Source: a virus. From it: a stretch of DNA of 28,112 bases. The DNA lies in IMG/VR virus record IMGVR_UViG_3300017786_000098, positions 1 to 28,112 of that record; one strand, written 5' to 3'. The position numbers and the translations under genes were made by a program. Shown in pieces: positions 4,738 through 18,818 of this stretch. The stretch's first letter is position 1. Every line of letters starts with the position of its first letter. The notes under the pieces were generated by a model that was not told where the DNA came from, made no database searches, and saw nothing but the letters and a program-made list of their open reading frames with translations.

Positions 4738-5796
4738 TCAGACCCATGACCTTTTTTCGTATTGCGCTAAACCTGATACCGCCATACTAATTGTTTTTGC
4801 TTTTCGTTGTTCATTGAACCAAATTGGATGATTTCTTCCATTGGTAAATGTGTACATAGTTGGAACGTTAGAAGCAGATGAACTTACTGCGGATAATGTT
4901 GTAATATCGTATGCAGTGGAAAGTGAACATTCTATTATTGTTCCCAAGTTAGAGTCTGGGTCAGTCCCAACCTCATTTGTTATGGGGTCATTAGGTAAAC
5001 CACTGTCATTTTGTCTCAGAGCAATCCAAACAGTTTTACCATCATATTGACTAATAAACATGTCCCCACCTTGAGGAGAAGCTGAATCAGCTAACACATT
5101 TTTACCCGTTAAAGTACCTAATCCATGAGGGCTATTTCTAGTGCCAGAGCCTAAATATATACTTTGCCTATTGGAAGCGGTTGACAAATCAAATGCAGTT
5201 GATAAATCAAATTGGCTAATAATACTTTCATGGCTATAAATATAGAGTTTTGTACCATCAGGTTTCATCGCATAACCTTGATGTACGCTTACGCTATCAG
5301 TAAATGTGCTTGTTGGACTTATGTTTGTGGTTGGAAGATTAAAATCAGTAATATCATACATACGTATGATATTGCTAGATACCGAAAATAAACCTTTTGT
5401 GCCATCTGTATTAATCCAAATTCCCTCTGGTCTATTGGTGGCATCGCGTGGGTTCCAAAATCCGCTTTCTATTGTCCCTCCTGATGCATCAACGCCTCCA
5501 ACACTTGTATCAACCGCCAATGTTGTCAAATCAAATGGTGTACTCATAGTCATTTGTGCGTAAAGAATTTTATTATCTGATACACCACTAATTCCGTTTG
5601 AATGTGCGGTATCATTTCTACCGCCTATAATCATCTTCTTACCATCTGGACTTACAAACATAGCTCTAACAGCGTCCATTCTGTCTAAAAGATTAGAAGA
5701 AGAACCATCAACCCTTGTAATTGTACTCGTTAAATCCTCTAAACTGCCAACATTCACGTAAGGATTTGGCATCATAGCCCCGACCATCCCAAACAT
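4738..5796 (-). CDS. Beta-propeller-like tail fibre accessory/receptor-binding protein
   Basis: The protein has 352 residues and contains at least four copies of a blade-like repeat. Each pairs a (S/T/K)PDG(T/K)K strand turn (SPDGKKMII at 49-57, NTDGTKGLF at 129-137, KPDGTKLYI at 178-186, QYDGKTVWI at 250-258) with a second strand ending in a variant of FDLSTAxDLST. The clearest pairs are at 87-93, 196-206 and 291-301. Repeats of the form SPDGTKMY followed by LSTAYDIST are known from predicted seven-bladed propellers in phage tail-tip proteins. It lies directly downstream of the collagen-like fibre, four bases away, so it may be a distal receptor-binding subunit or separately encoded fibre tip. 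No signal peptide or catalytic motif is seen. Confidence 0.6.
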   Translation of the reverse strand: MFGMVGAMMPNPYVNVGSLEDLTSTITRVDGSSSNLLDRMDAVRAMFVSPDGKKMIIGGRNDTAHSNGISGVSDNKILYAQMTMSTPFDLTTLAVDTSVGGVDASGGTIESGFWNPRDATNRPEGIWINTDGTKGLFSVSSNIIRMYDITDFNLPTTNISPTSTFTDSVSVHQGYAMKPDGTKLYIYSHESIISQFDLSTAFDLSTASNRQSIYLGSGTRNSPHGLGTLTGKNVLADSASPQGGDMFISQYDGKTVWIALRQNDSGLPNDPITNEVGTDPDSNLGTIIECSLSTAYDITTLSAVSSSASNVPTMYTFTNGRNHPIWFNEQRKAKTISMAVSGLAQYEKRSWV

Positions 5797-5799
5797 TAT

Positions 5800-10162
<4,363 letters not shown>

Positions 10163-10164
10163 AA

Positions 10165-11637
10165 TTAGTAATACTCCTCTACTATTACTATGCCGTCAGC
10201 TCCACTTCTTCCTCCAGCAAACCCATCATTATCTGAGTTTCCTCCACCGCCTCCCCCTATTGTCGGGGGGTTCGCTGTTGTATTAATGTTACCATTTGCA
10301 GTATTGTAAATTCTTGGAGTGCCGCCACTACCTAATAAACTGTCACCGCCCAGCCCCATTGTATCTCCTGCATTGTTGGTTTTTGTCATTTTTGGTGGAG
10401 TGCCGTCAGTATTTATATCGCCATTGCTTCCCACACCGCCAAAGATACCATTCGCATGTGCAATAGTCCTATCTGCGTTCCTACCACCATCACCACCAGT
10501 AGCGGAACAATGTGTGCCATATGAAGAGGTCCCACCAGCAGAACCATTAGTGGGGTTGCCACTGCCCCCTGAACCCCCTGAACCACCAGTGCCAACCGTA
10601 ACAGAAACAGAACTTATGGAGGTAACGTCAACAAACTTTATAGAAGCACCGCCCCCACCACCGCCAGTAGAGCCTCCTCTAGCTGATGTAATAGCATCAG
10701 TTCCACCACCACCACCACCACCGCCAACAACAGTGACCTTAACCTTTTTACAACCAGTTGGTTTTGTCCAAGTTCCAGAACTCGTAAATACTTGCATAGT
10801 TGGTGTTGATGGGGGCGTTATATAGCTAAAAGAGCCGTCACCATCAGAACCAACATATTGACCAGAAGTTCCATTGCCAGAAATATTTATTGCGGCAGCG
10901 CCTACTGAGTTATCTATTAGCTCATCTGCACCCACGCTATCATCTGCCATTTTAGCATTTGTTATAGCATTGTCATCTATGTTTGTTGTTGCTATAGATG
11001 AAAGGACGGCAACAGAACCCAGACCCAATGTTGTCCTAGCCGCGATTGCATCTGCGTCATCAATAAGAGATGCCCCAAATGTACTTGCTATAACGTCTGA
11101 GGTAGAGCCTTGCGCTGCTACAACATTGCCTTCTGCATCAAAAGCTAGATATTTATTGGCCCTTACAGAGGCAACAGGGATAGATGCTGTTCCTGCGTCA
11201 GTCTCAGCAAACTTGAAAGAACGGTCTATTTCTTCTTGTTGTTGTTGGCTCATAAAGGTAAGTTTGTCTAATGACTCTTCATGTACTTCAGCAGGGAATG
11301 GGTCATTTGGTGTGTAGTCTGTAAGCTGTGTTAAGCCTACCACACGCTTTATAACTAATGTCTCGCCTGTCTGTGGCCTAAAGTCTGTTACGCTATAATT
11401 AGGGTCGGATGGATTGCCTGTGTTATACTTAAACGTAACGTTACCGCCATTAGCATTATCAACACCATCAACAATGTAGGCTGTGTTCAGTGTCTCGGTT
11501 GTCTCTGCCCCAGTAGCATTAACACGGGTAATAACGACTAGCTCACTAGCATTAAACACTTTAAAGGTGTAAGCAAAAACAGCAGTGCTTGTGTCACCAC
11601 TGTAGCTAACCTTGGTTGTTGTGCTGCTAACTGTCAT
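10165..11637 (-). CDS. Second tail fibre: T7 gp17-type N-terminus with poly-glycine tip
   Basis: The protein has 490 residues. Residues 1-145 form a T7-fibre-type anchor clearly related to that of the 1335-residue fibre (SYSGDTSTAVFAYTF, then NDPFPAEVHEESLDKL). A linker region (about 145-280) has short repeats such as NIDDNAITNAKMADDSVGAD. Residues 282-490 form a glycine-rich C-terminal domain: SSGTWTKPTGCKKVKVTVVG, several runs of six to eight glycines, and GADGIVIVEEYY at the end. This is the Gly-rich fold of phage adhesins such as S16 gp38, where polyglycine helices carry variable receptor-binding loops. The gene has an AGGAG site five bases before the ATG after a 51-base gap, larger than usual here. 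Confidence 0.85.
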   Translation of the reverse strand: MTVSSTTTKVSYSGDTSTAVFAYTFKVFNASELVVITRVNATGAETTETLNTAYIVDGVDNANGGNVTFKYNTGNPSDPNYSVTDFRPQTGETLVIKRVVGLTQLTDYTPNDPFPAEVHEESLDKLTFMSQQQQEEIDRSFKFAETDAGTASIPVASVRANKYLAFDAEGNVVAAQGSTSDVIASTFGASLIDDADAIAARTTLGLGSVAVLSSIATTNIDDNAITNAKMADDSVGADELIDNSVGAAAINISGNGTSGQYVGSDGDGSFSYITPPSTPTMQVFTSSGTWTKPTGCKKVKVTVVGGGGGGGGTDAITSARGGSTGGGGGGASIKFVDVTSISSVSVTVGTGGSGGSGGSGNPTNGSAGGTSSYGTHCSATGGDGGRNADRTIAHANGIFGGVGSNGDINTDGTPPKMTKTNNAGDTMGLGGDSLLGSGGTPRIYNTANGNINTTANPPTIGGGGGGNSDNDGFAGGRSGADGIVIVEEYY

Positions 11638-11656
11638 GTTTACTCCTGTCTTACCT

Positions 11657-11685
11657 TTTATACCTTATTTTGACTATATATTAAA
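11657..11685 (-). promoter_or_regulatory. Weak candidate promoter before the poly-glycine fibre gene
   Basis: On the - strand, TTTAAT (11680-11685) and TATAAA (11657-11662) are separated by 17 bases in an AT-rich 51-base gap upstream of the fibre ATG at 11637. The -10 is good, the -35 poor, and the predicted leader would be only about 13 bases, so this may be chance AT richness. Confidence 0.2.
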
Positions 11686-11688
11686 GTG

Positions 11689-14208
11689 CTAGAAACGTAC
11701 CGCGCTTTGACTTGGTGATAGCCAAAAATCTTGCTCTTGTTCTCTACGCACCCTGCGCTCCATTCTTCTTAGGTAGCCTGGGTCATTCATCTCCATAAGG
11801 CCATATAATAATAAATAGTCCATTGCCGCTTGCGTCCAAAATATATTTGCAAATGGTGTATTGGCTTTAGCTACCCTCAAAAAATCACCAGCGTCTGCAT
11901 TTCCTTCTATAGCCTTCGCATAGATAGAGGCAACCCCCTGCAAAGTACCCACTGTTGGGCCAGCTAATGTTTCAGCTAGTGAACGTCCATACCTGTTGTA
12001 TTCACCAAACATAAAATCGCCATACAATCCTAGACCACCGCCTTGCAATAAGGCAGCTTTCATTGTGTCTGGTGAGCGAGGGTCACGAGGCTCTCTACCT
12101 TTTAAGACATCTTTTGCCATCATACTAACATATCCAGCGGCGGTTGCCGCTAATACTAGCCTAGATAGGTTCATAACACCGCCACTGCTCATTAAACCGC
12201 CCCCAGCAGCCGTTGTGGTCATCATTTGTTTTGTGATGTACGTAACAGGAAATGCCTTAAACTGAGCGAGGGTGCGTATTGCCTCGCCAGCAGCAGTGCC
12301 TCTTTGTGAGCCAAGCGTTAAAAAGTATTGCTCTCTAGCGCCTGGCGTTGGTATGGCTTCATCTGCTGTGTCAGAAAAGTAGGTAGTTATTTTGTCTGCT
12401 AAATCGTTTTTAAATTTATTTCTTAGCTCATCAGTCACATTTGTTGTCTGGTATTTTTTGGAAATTGCCGCATCAATCTGAGCATTTTCTAAAGACATAA
12501 CTGCGTCAGGCGTAATGTAGTCGACTCCATTTACATCCTCTGTTTCCATAAACTTTACTACACTCCAGTCATTCTCTGTAATGCCGTATAATTCTAAGGA
12601 ACGTTTTGTATTTGGTGGTATGTTTTTAAAAGATGTTTTTTTATAAAAACCTAAATCGGCGGCAAGTATAGCCGCTACTCCATTTTTACCGCTTTGTGTC
12701 CACCACTCCAATCCGTTTACTTTAAAAAACAGTTGCATAAGTTTGGATGTTTTGCCTGGAAAGCTATCATCTGAAGAAACCCTAGCGTGTATGTTTCCTA
12801 ATTTTGCTTCCATGCCAACCTTAGTCAGTAATCCTAACTTTTTCTTTTCTTTCGTAGGTAATAACGCTAATGATTGTTTGAAAGCCGTATAGTAAGAATT
12901 AAACACACCCCTATCTGTTCTTCTATTTAATGTCTCTGCTTTAGCCACAACGTCAGCAAAAGAAGATATAGTAGCAAAACCAAGTTTAGACATACTTTGC
13001 AAAGCTCTTGACATAAAACCAAGTTTAGCCAGGCTAACATTACCTGGAACATTTAAGCTATTACTGATAATGCCAAACTGACCCTCAATCTTTTTCCTGT
13101 TAAAACCAGACATAACTTTGTCGTTAGTTTTGTACTTTTGCTCTAAGTCATTCACCACCCTTGTAAGCATAGCTTCTGGGTTAGGCCCTAATGTTTCTAT
13201 TAAAGATAAGTTTCTAGCATCTCTTTCTAGGCCAGTCATAAACCTTTCGTTTAGGTTGCCCCTAGAATACTTTTGAGCGTACTCATACGCTGCATTTCCG
13301 TCTTTAAAATGTAACTTTCTTGACGCACTAAGTTTCCTAGCTAAATTGCTATATCCTGGCGTACCTATTAGTCCGACACCCTTGCCATCTATGCCGTAAT
13401 CTTGGTCTGCCCTAATGTGAACGCCAGTGACAAGACCATAATAAGACTCTTCTAAAAACTCATCAATAGATTGCCCAGGCTTTAAATTTTTAAATGTTCT
13501 TTCCGCGTCCAGCTTTGACTCTATAAAAGCTTTCCAATTTTCAACGCCATCTTTACGCATAAATATTGCGTCATGGTTTTGCGTCACAACATAATCATCA
13601 AGCTCACCAACATAAGCGCCAGCCGCATTTTTTCTTTGCAGTATAGCTTGCTGTACTTCTTCCATTGTGTCTGCAATTTGCTTTGCTTGTGGAGATGTAT
13701 TGGCCCCAACAGTGTCATCGCCATACCTATATAGGTATATCTCTCTGTCTAACGTGCCATCTCTAAATATTTTTTCTAAAGCTGGGTCTTTTTTATTTAG
13801 TGCTAACGCAAACGAACCAGAATAACGTAGCATCAACCCCTTTTGCTTTGCATCTATGCTATCCCTTGAGCCAGCCTTTAGCGTAGAATCGCCACCCAAC
13901 ATAGCTAATATAGCTTGAAAAGGGTTTTCTCCATAGTTTTCCATACGCTGCATCATCTGCCCGTATATCTTAGCTGATATAAGTTGTTCGCGTTTCTTTT
14001 GTGCAGCATTTATCTTGGCTTGTTTGTTTAGCTCTTGCGCTTCCTCTAAAACCTCTTGCAAGTCAGTTTGTGACTTTATTTTTCCAGGTCTGTTCCTTAG
14101 TCTTGCATCAAATAGTTTAGCAAGGTCTTGCGCTTCATCTGTAGTTATAGGTCTGCCAGCATCACTAGCAGTCCTTACCATTAAATCAATACATTCTTGA
14201 TACTTCAT
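11689..14208 (-). CDS. Large internal virion/ejection protein
   Basis: The protein has 839 residues and is the last of four consecutive candidates before the fibres, the position of T7 gp16. The N-terminal 75 residues are charged and helical. Most of the chain is predicted helical, without a transglycosylase motif such as ESGxNPxAxSxxGAxGLMQ. A hydrophobic, Gly-rich segment (about 668-697, TAAGGGLMSS then LVLAATAAGYVSMM) could insert in a membrane. The C-terminus (785-839, PFANIFWTQAAMDYLLLYGL, then NDPGYLRRMERRVRRE) matches a signature common to internal virion proteins of marine and gamma-proteobacterial podoviruses. T7 gp16 is 1318 residues, so this and the preceding 568-residue product may share its role. 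The 4-base ATGA overlap with the upstream gene supports coupling. Confidence 0.65.
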   Translation of the reverse strand: MKYQECIDLMVRTASDAGRPITTDEAQDLAKLFDARLRNRPGKIKSQTDLQEVLEEAQELNKQAKINAAQKKREQLISAKIYGQMMQRMENYGENPFQAILAMLGGDSTLKAGSRDSIDAKQKGLMLRYSGSFALALNKKDPALEKIFRDGTLDREIYLYRYGDDTVGANTSPQAKQIADTMEEVQQAILQRKNAAGAYVGELDDYVVTQNHDAIFMRKDGVENWKAFIESKLDAERTFKNLKPGQSIDEFLEESYYGLVTGVHIRADQDYGIDGKGVGLIGTPGYSNLARKLSASRKLHFKDGNAAYEYAQKYSRGNLNERFMTGLERDARNLSLIETLGPNPEAMLTRVVNDLEQKYKTNDKVMSGFNRKKIEGQFGIISNSLNVPGNVSLAKLGFMSRALQSMSKLGFATISSFADVVAKAETLNRRTDRGVFNSYYTAFKQSLALLPTKEKKKLGLLTKVGMEAKLGNIHARVSSDDSFPGKTSKLMQLFFKVNGLEWWTQSGKNGVAAILAADLGFYKKTSFKNIPPNTKRSLELYGITENDWSVVKFMETEDVNGVDYITPDAVMSLENAQIDAAISKKYQTTNVTDELRNKFKNDLADKITTYFSDTADEAIPTPGAREQYFLTLGSQRGTAAGEAIRTLAQFKAFPVTYITKQMMTTTAAGGGLMSSGGVMNLSRLVLAATAAGYVSMMAKDVLKGREPRDPRSPDTMKAALLQGGGLGLYGDFMFGEYNRYGRSLAETLAGPTVGTLQGVASIYAKAIEGNADAGDFLRVAKANTPFANIFWTQAAMDYLLLYGLMEMNDPGYLRRMERRVRREQEQDFWLSPSQSAVRF

Positions 14209-15911
14209 GGCCTAAACTTTCCTACCATACAGGTTGCCCCTGCATTTGTTACTTGCTCATATACCTCTGCTTTTGATACGTAACCATCAGCTTTAGCTAT
14301 GTCATTTAAGAATGATTGCGGTATCATACCTTGAGAAGCCATTGCGTCTACTTCAGCCTGTAATGTTAATATTTCAGGGTCTATATCCGCTTGCTTTTGC
14401 CTTGCAAATATTTGCGCCTCTATTTCCATTTCTTCTAATATTGGTAAAAACTCTTCTAAGTCTCCGTAATCTTCTTTTGCAGAATACACACGCTGTATTT
14501 CGTCATCCAACTCTTGTTGAGTGAAGCCGTCACCTTTTGTTCTATCTAACTCTAGTGCTTCGGATTGTGTTAAAGCGCCCTCTCTAGTCTGTATAGCATC
14601 GAACAGTTCTTCGTCTGTCATGCCCATGGGTTCTATGTTTAATTGAGATACTCTATCGCTTAACTCTAAGGATTCTTTGTACGCTTCAGCTTGAGGGTCA
14701 TTTATAGCAAAATAATTTTGGTTGCTCATTTCGTCTTTTCTAATGGCATCAGTCAAATCATCTATAGTTGCTCTATCGCTATAACTGTCCATCTTGTGAG
14801 GGAAAAACCCCTCTTCTTGTAGCATCAATATCATTTCGTCTATATCTTTGCCGCCCTTTTTTTGGACACTAAATTGCTTACCATCAAGCTCTGCTATCAC
14901 TTCAGCAGAGCCAATACTCTTGGGGTCTATTCTGCCATTCTGTCTAATAAAGTTAGTAATGTTAGTGGTAGGTTTTTTCTGAGCTGGGCGTAAAGCTGGT
15001 GGCAGTTTGTCAGGCTCTACCTTAGTTACAGCTAACGCACGTATTTTTTCGCCAACAGCCTCTGGTTTGTAATTAATAACATTATCAGCATCAAGGCCAC
15101 GCATAACAGGGTCTGCCTTGTAGACAGGCGTAGGGTCTATTGTCTTACCTTCTATAGCTTGACCTACACTAACTCTCATAGCTTCATTAACAGTTTGCGG
15201 ATTTGCCCTACGTAAAGCATCTCCTATCCTACCACTTACAGTAGCAATACCACCGCCTAAGATACCGCCAGCAGTTAAGTTTACAAAACTATCAAACAAA
15301 CCGTAGTTAGGGTCTTGCTGTATTTTAGAGCCAAGCAATGCTAGTGGCTCAAATGCAGCCGCACCTATTGCGCCTTCAGCAGCGCCAACTCCAAACCTTG
15401 CCGTACCTGTGCCATATCTTGTAGTTAATCCAGATGCAACCTTTGCAGCCGCTATTCTACCTGCTGCAGTAGCACCAATAGCGAATGGAGCCGCAAATGC
15501 TAAACCAATATTTACTGGGTCTAATATGCTGCCCATTAAAGATACACCTAACCTAGCGCTAGATGTGCCGATTGTGTTTCTGGCTCTTGATAAAACTAGG
15601 TCACGTTTGTAGCGCCTGTCATAAGATTCTGCTAAATCTTTTGCTGCGCTAATGTTTATTCCTTGGGGGCCAACTTCAACGCCTTGTCTAAAAAATGGGC
15701 TATTTTTATACTCTTCTAATGTTAATGTCTCTTCATCAGAAAACATCCTGCCTACAGCGCCACCAATGCTCCTTAAAGCATCAACGCCAAACCTTGCTGC
15801 TGACCTAAACTCTTGACCTAAAACAGCGCCTGTTTCGGCTGGTGTTGACTCAAAGTAGCTTGATACATGCCTAGTGGAGTTTGACAGTTTTGGGTAGAAA
15901 ACATCAGGCAT
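14205..15911 (-). CDS. Internal virion protein with hydrophobic N-terminal region
   Basis: The protein has 568 residues. After a polar start (MPDVFYPKLSNSTRHVSSYF) a large Gly/Ala-rich hydrophobic region (about 118-228; segments near 120-155, 173-193 and 206-226) could form membrane helices, as expected for proteins ejected into the host envelope. The rest is acidic and helical with several EExL-type segments. I see no peptidoglycan-hydrolase motif. The end is short and odd (NAGATCMVGKFRP), but the stop makes an ATGA overlap with the 839-residue gene, so it looks genuine rather than a frameshift. The function as an ejection-channel protein is inferred from position between the gp15- and gp16-like genes. 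Confidence 0.6.
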   Translation of the reverse strand: MPDVFYPKLSNSTRHVSSYFESTPAETGAVLGQEFRSAARFGVDALRSIGGAVGRMFSDEETLTLEEYKNSPFFRQGVEVGPQGINISAAKDLAESYDRRYKRDLVLSRARNTIGTSSARLGVSLMGSILDPVNIGLAFAAPFAIGATAAGRIAAAKVASGLTTRYGTGTARFGVGAAEGAIGAAAFEPLALLGSKIQQDPNYGLFDSFVNLTAGGILGGGIATVSGRIGDALRRANPQTVNEAMRVSVGQAIEGKTIDPTPVYKADPVMRGLDADNVINYKPEAVGEKIRALAVTKVEPDKLPPALRPAQKKPTTNITNFIRQNGRIDPKSIGSAEVIAELDGKQFSVQKKGGKDIDEMILMLQEEGFFPHKMDSYSDRATIDDLTDAIRKDEMSNQNYFAINDPQAEAYKESLELSDRVSQLNIEPMGMTDEELFDAIQTREGALTQSEALELDRTKGDGFTQQELDDEIQRVYSAKEDYGDLEEFLPILEEMEIEAQIFARQKQADIDPEILTLQAEVDAMASQGMIPQSFLNDIAKADGYVSKAEVYEQVTNAGATCMVGKFRP

Positions 15912-18266
15912 TTATTGTAGCCTTTTTCTATTTTCTGTGCTTGCTTCTCTAACAACTTTTGCAGGCTGAGTCGGGTCTGCCATTATTTTTCTTAGCTGTT
16001 CGGTACTCATTGCGCTAAAGTTTTCTGTGTCAATTAAATACTGTAACCCACCTTTTTCCTCTCTGTAATTAGCAAGGAAGGATATGTCCCTAACTACAGG
16101 CTGTATTGTGTCTGGCTCTACGCCCATACCGCTTACAACCTCAAAAACAACTCCTCCGTTTTTATCTACTAGCATAACATCCCCGTTAGCAGCAGAAACC
16201 CAACCGCCACCGTTCATCACTTCTGTAGCATATTGCCTTGATTGGGCCTCATGTTCTGGAGAATTTTCTACAGCGCCTAATTCTGGTGGCTTGTAAACAA
16301 CAATATTTTCCCCTACTGCGTCAAAAGACGAGCTAATGTCGTTTAGGCTTATAACCATACCAGCTTTAATAGCATTTTCATTCCCAGCAGTTACTCCCCT
16401 TGCTAACCTTAAAGAAACACTATTGTTTCTAGGGTTATCAAAGTACGAATACTTATCTGAAAAGATTTTACTAGCTTGCTCTATATATGGCCTCATTTTC
16501 TTAGGGTCTGTTGCATCAATTTCAACACCATTTTTATCCGCAAGGTAAATTGCGTAATCAACAATCATGTCGAAATGACTGTTCCTAGAAGTAACCATCT
16601 CATCAGTATCGCTTCCAGAAATAAAAGACATGTCTCCTTCAAAGTCAGCAAAAGTGCTACCTAACATCGATTGCTCATGTAACATTACTGTGTCGTTTGA
16701 AAGCGCCTCCATAGCAACGCTGTCTCTCTCTTTTTTAGTTACGTCTTGCCTCAATGCCTCTTTATTTAAAGATTGTATCAAGCCAGTGTTTCTTGGAGAA
16801 TTTGGGTTAGCATTTACAAACTGGTAAACAGGAGAAATGCCTGATTGGGCAAGCTGGCTCATTATAGAATTTTGCACTATTTCAGGATGTCTTGCTCCTG
16901 TTTCGTCAAACATTATTGAATTAAATGCAGACATTACATCATCGGCATTATCTGCATCTGTAATATTTGTTGTAAATGTTCCTAGCTCAGTAGCGGTCAA
17001 AGGACTTATTTGGTCATCAGTAAGCCCCATATTTTGCTGTATTCCAATTATCTCTGCTTTTGTAGGCTTCCTGCCATTATTTTTTCTTGAGTATTCGGCT
17101 TGTACAAAGCCTGCTGGGTCAGCGGTAAGTTGCTCGTTTCTGTTTTTAATAGCTTCGTTTAATAATTGCTGCTCTGTTGTAGCCTCTAAAATGTTCTCTC
17201 TTGTAGCGCTAAACACTTTTTGTCTGGCCTCTTCCTGAGCATTTGTAATGTCTTGACTTGTGCCAAAGGTGAGAGACTCCATTGTGTTAAACACGTTTTG
17301 CCCAGCAACAACGCTTCTTTCTAATGTTATAGCTAAATCTTCTCTGCCTAATTTTCTAAACTCCGCAACAGTATTAGCGGCTAAATCAACTCCGTTATCA
17401 TCAACAGACGTACCTGATGTAGCTATTAAACTTAAGGCTTTGCTTTGGTTTTCTTCAGCTTTCATTAAAGCTGTTGTTTCTAGTTCTGTTTGTTTTCCAC
17501 TAGCTATGTTGATAAGGGCTTGTCTTTCGCTAAAAGTATAATTAGCGTAATTGCCTTCTCCAGCGTTTATTTCAGCAATTTTTAAATCAATCTCTTCTAA
17601 AGAAGTTGCCTCATCATTAGCTAAAAGCCCTACCGATTCTTTATCTAGCTCAAAAACAAAAGAATCTTTATCATAACTCATCAAGTCACCAAATCCGCTA
17701 GTTACAGCGTTATCGTAAACTTGACTATATTTGGCTATAGCTATCTCTCTGCTTTCATCATTTAACTTACCGTCTGATATAAGAGATTGAGCAAGTTTAT
17801 TTGCTGTGTTTGATTTATTTACACGACCAAGATTAAACGCCTTTTGCTCACTTTGTAGTGTGTATCTTGAAATGTCTGGCTGTATTTGGTTAAATAAAAA
17901 CCTTTGTTGTCTGCTATTTAAGTTGGGATTATTCTGTATGATGTCTGCTTTTCTTGACGCAAAGAAAGCGTCCATCTCTGCTCTTGCTTCTTCTGTCGTG
18001 GAAAAATTTTGCTGCGCTATTTTATCTCTTGCAGCTCTGCCTAATTCTACAGTCTCGTCTTGTAAAACCCTATTTGCCTCTTGGTTTTGCTGTTCAATAG
18101 CGAAGTCTTTTGCCACATTGCCTATGTCGGATATTGTTTTCTGGAAACCAGCCATAGCCCTGCCAGGCGCAGTAAATGCAGACGTACTTGCTCTTGGCCC
18201 TAGACTGCCAGATGCCACACCAACTCTAGGCCCTGCTCCTTGATTATATAATGGTATTTTTGGCAT
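15912..18266 (-). CDS. Coiled-coil internal virion protein (T7 gp15 position)
   Basis: The protein has 784 residues. The N-terminus, GAGPRVGVASGSLGPRASTS then FTAPGRAMAGFQ, resembles the N-termini of internal virion proteins of many podoviruses. The chain is almost wholly helical, with long Gln/Asn/Glu/Ala-rich segments and no membrane segments. T7 gp15 is 747 residues, similar in size and also helical, and forms part of the DNA-ejection tube with gp14 and gp16. The gene follows the gp14-like gene by 24 bases, with AGGA seven bases before the ATG, and directly precedes the 568-residue gene (TAAATG). It is probably a periplasm-spanning component of the ejectosome; this is inference from size, order and composition. 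Confidence 0.65.
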   Translation of the reverse strand: MPKIPLYNQGAGPRVGVASGSLGPRASTSAFTAPGRAMAGFQKTISDIGNVAKDFAIEQQNQEANRVLQDETVELGRAARDKIAQQNFSTTEEARAEMDAFFASRKADIIQNNPNLNSRQQRFLFNQIQPDISRYTLQSEQKAFNLGRVNKSNTANKLAQSLISDGKLNDESREIAIAKYSQVYDNAVTSGFGDLMSYDKDSFVFELDKESVGLLANDEATSLEEIDLKIAEINAGEGNYANYTFSERQALINIASGKQTELETTALMKAEENQSKALSLIATSGTSVDDNGVDLAANTVAEFRKLGREDLAITLERSVVAGQNVFNTMESLTFGTSQDITNAQEEARQKVFSATRENILEATTEQQLLNEAIKNRNEQLTADPAGFVQAEYSRKNNGRKPTKAEIIGIQQNMGLTDDQISPLTATELGTFTTNITDADNADDVMSAFNSIMFDETGARHPEIVQNSIMSQLAQSGISPVYQFVNANPNSPRNTGLIQSLNKEALRQDVTKKERDSVAMEALSNDTVMLHEQSMLGSTFADFEGDMSFISGSDTDEMVTSRNSHFDMIVDYAIYLADKNGVEIDATDPKKMRPYIEQASKIFSDKYSYFDNPRNNSVSLRLARGVTAGNENAIKAGMVISLNDISSSFDAVGENIVVYKPPELGAVENSPEHEAQSRQYATEVMNGGGWVSAANGDVMLVDKNGGVVFEVVSGMGVEPDTIQPVVRDISFLANYREEKGGLQYLIDTENFSAMSTEQLRKIMADPTQPAKVVREASTENRKRLQ

Positions 18267-18290
18267 TAGACTTTCCTAAAAATAAATTTA

Positions 18291-18818
18291 CTAATTCATA
18301 GGGCGATTTGTAAAACCACCTGTACTGTTTACATTGCTTTGCCCAGGAGACGGGAACCCTGTAGAAGACATTGACTGAGCAGCTCCAGTGAAACCGCCTA
18401 GCAAAGATTGGGTGGCTTGCAGTCTGTATGAGTATGCTTGCGCTCTACCTTCTGCTCTCATCATGGCAGCTTCTGTTTGCTTCTGGACTTGCTGAATGCT
18501 AGAGGCATATTGTATTCTTGCGGCATCCCTTTCTCTGTTGAAATAAGTGTCTGCCAGCGCCTGTAGCGCACTTCCTGACATTTGTATGCCAGACTTTGCC
18601 ACAGCCACTCTCTGCGTTCCTATGAACCTCTCAGACTGCCTTCTAAGGTTAGCTTCTTCTGCTGTCTTTTCTCTCTGTAAAAGTATAGCCTCATTCTCTG
18701 CAACCTGTGCATTATACTCAGCTACTTGCTGTGCTGCCGCAGCTGCTTGGTTAGCGCCCTTTGCGCCTACTACGCCACTAAGAATTTGCGCCCCTGCTGC
18801 AAAAGCCTCAGCGCTCAT
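18291..18818 (-). CDS. Small internal virion protein (T7 gp14-like)
   Basis: The protein has 175 residues (T7 gp14 has 196). The N-terminal Ala/Gly-rich helix (MSAEAFAAGAQILSGVVGAKGANQ, 1-24 in sum) is moderately hydrophobic. A long helix follows (AEYNAQVAENEAILLQREKT, then RRQSERFIGTQRVAVAKSGI) with GIQMSGSALQALADT (77-91). The C-terminus is Gly/Ser/Asn-rich. The YNAxVAExxA ... RRxxxRFxGxQRVAxAKSGV(x)MxGSxLxxLADT pattern is a familiar gp14-type internal protein of podoviruses. In T7 this protein forms the outer-membrane pore through which the other ejection proteins pass. The order GNAT-like protein, this gene, then the gp15-like gene follows T7. The ATG overlaps the previous stop by one base. 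Confidence 0.75.
   Translation of the reverse strand: MSAEAFAAGAQILSGVVGAKGANQAAAAAQQVAEYNAQVAENEAILLQREKTAEEANLRRQSERFIGTQRVAVAKSGIQMSGSALQALADTYFNRERDAARIQYASSIQQVQKQTEAAMMRAEGRAQAYSYRLQATQSLLGGFTGAAQSMSSTGFPSPGQSNVNSTGGFTNRPMN

Noticed and set aside
10319-10825. + strand Pro-rich open frame
   Set aside because: It mirrors the poly-glycine domain of the second fibre; its composition is explained by the opposite strand.
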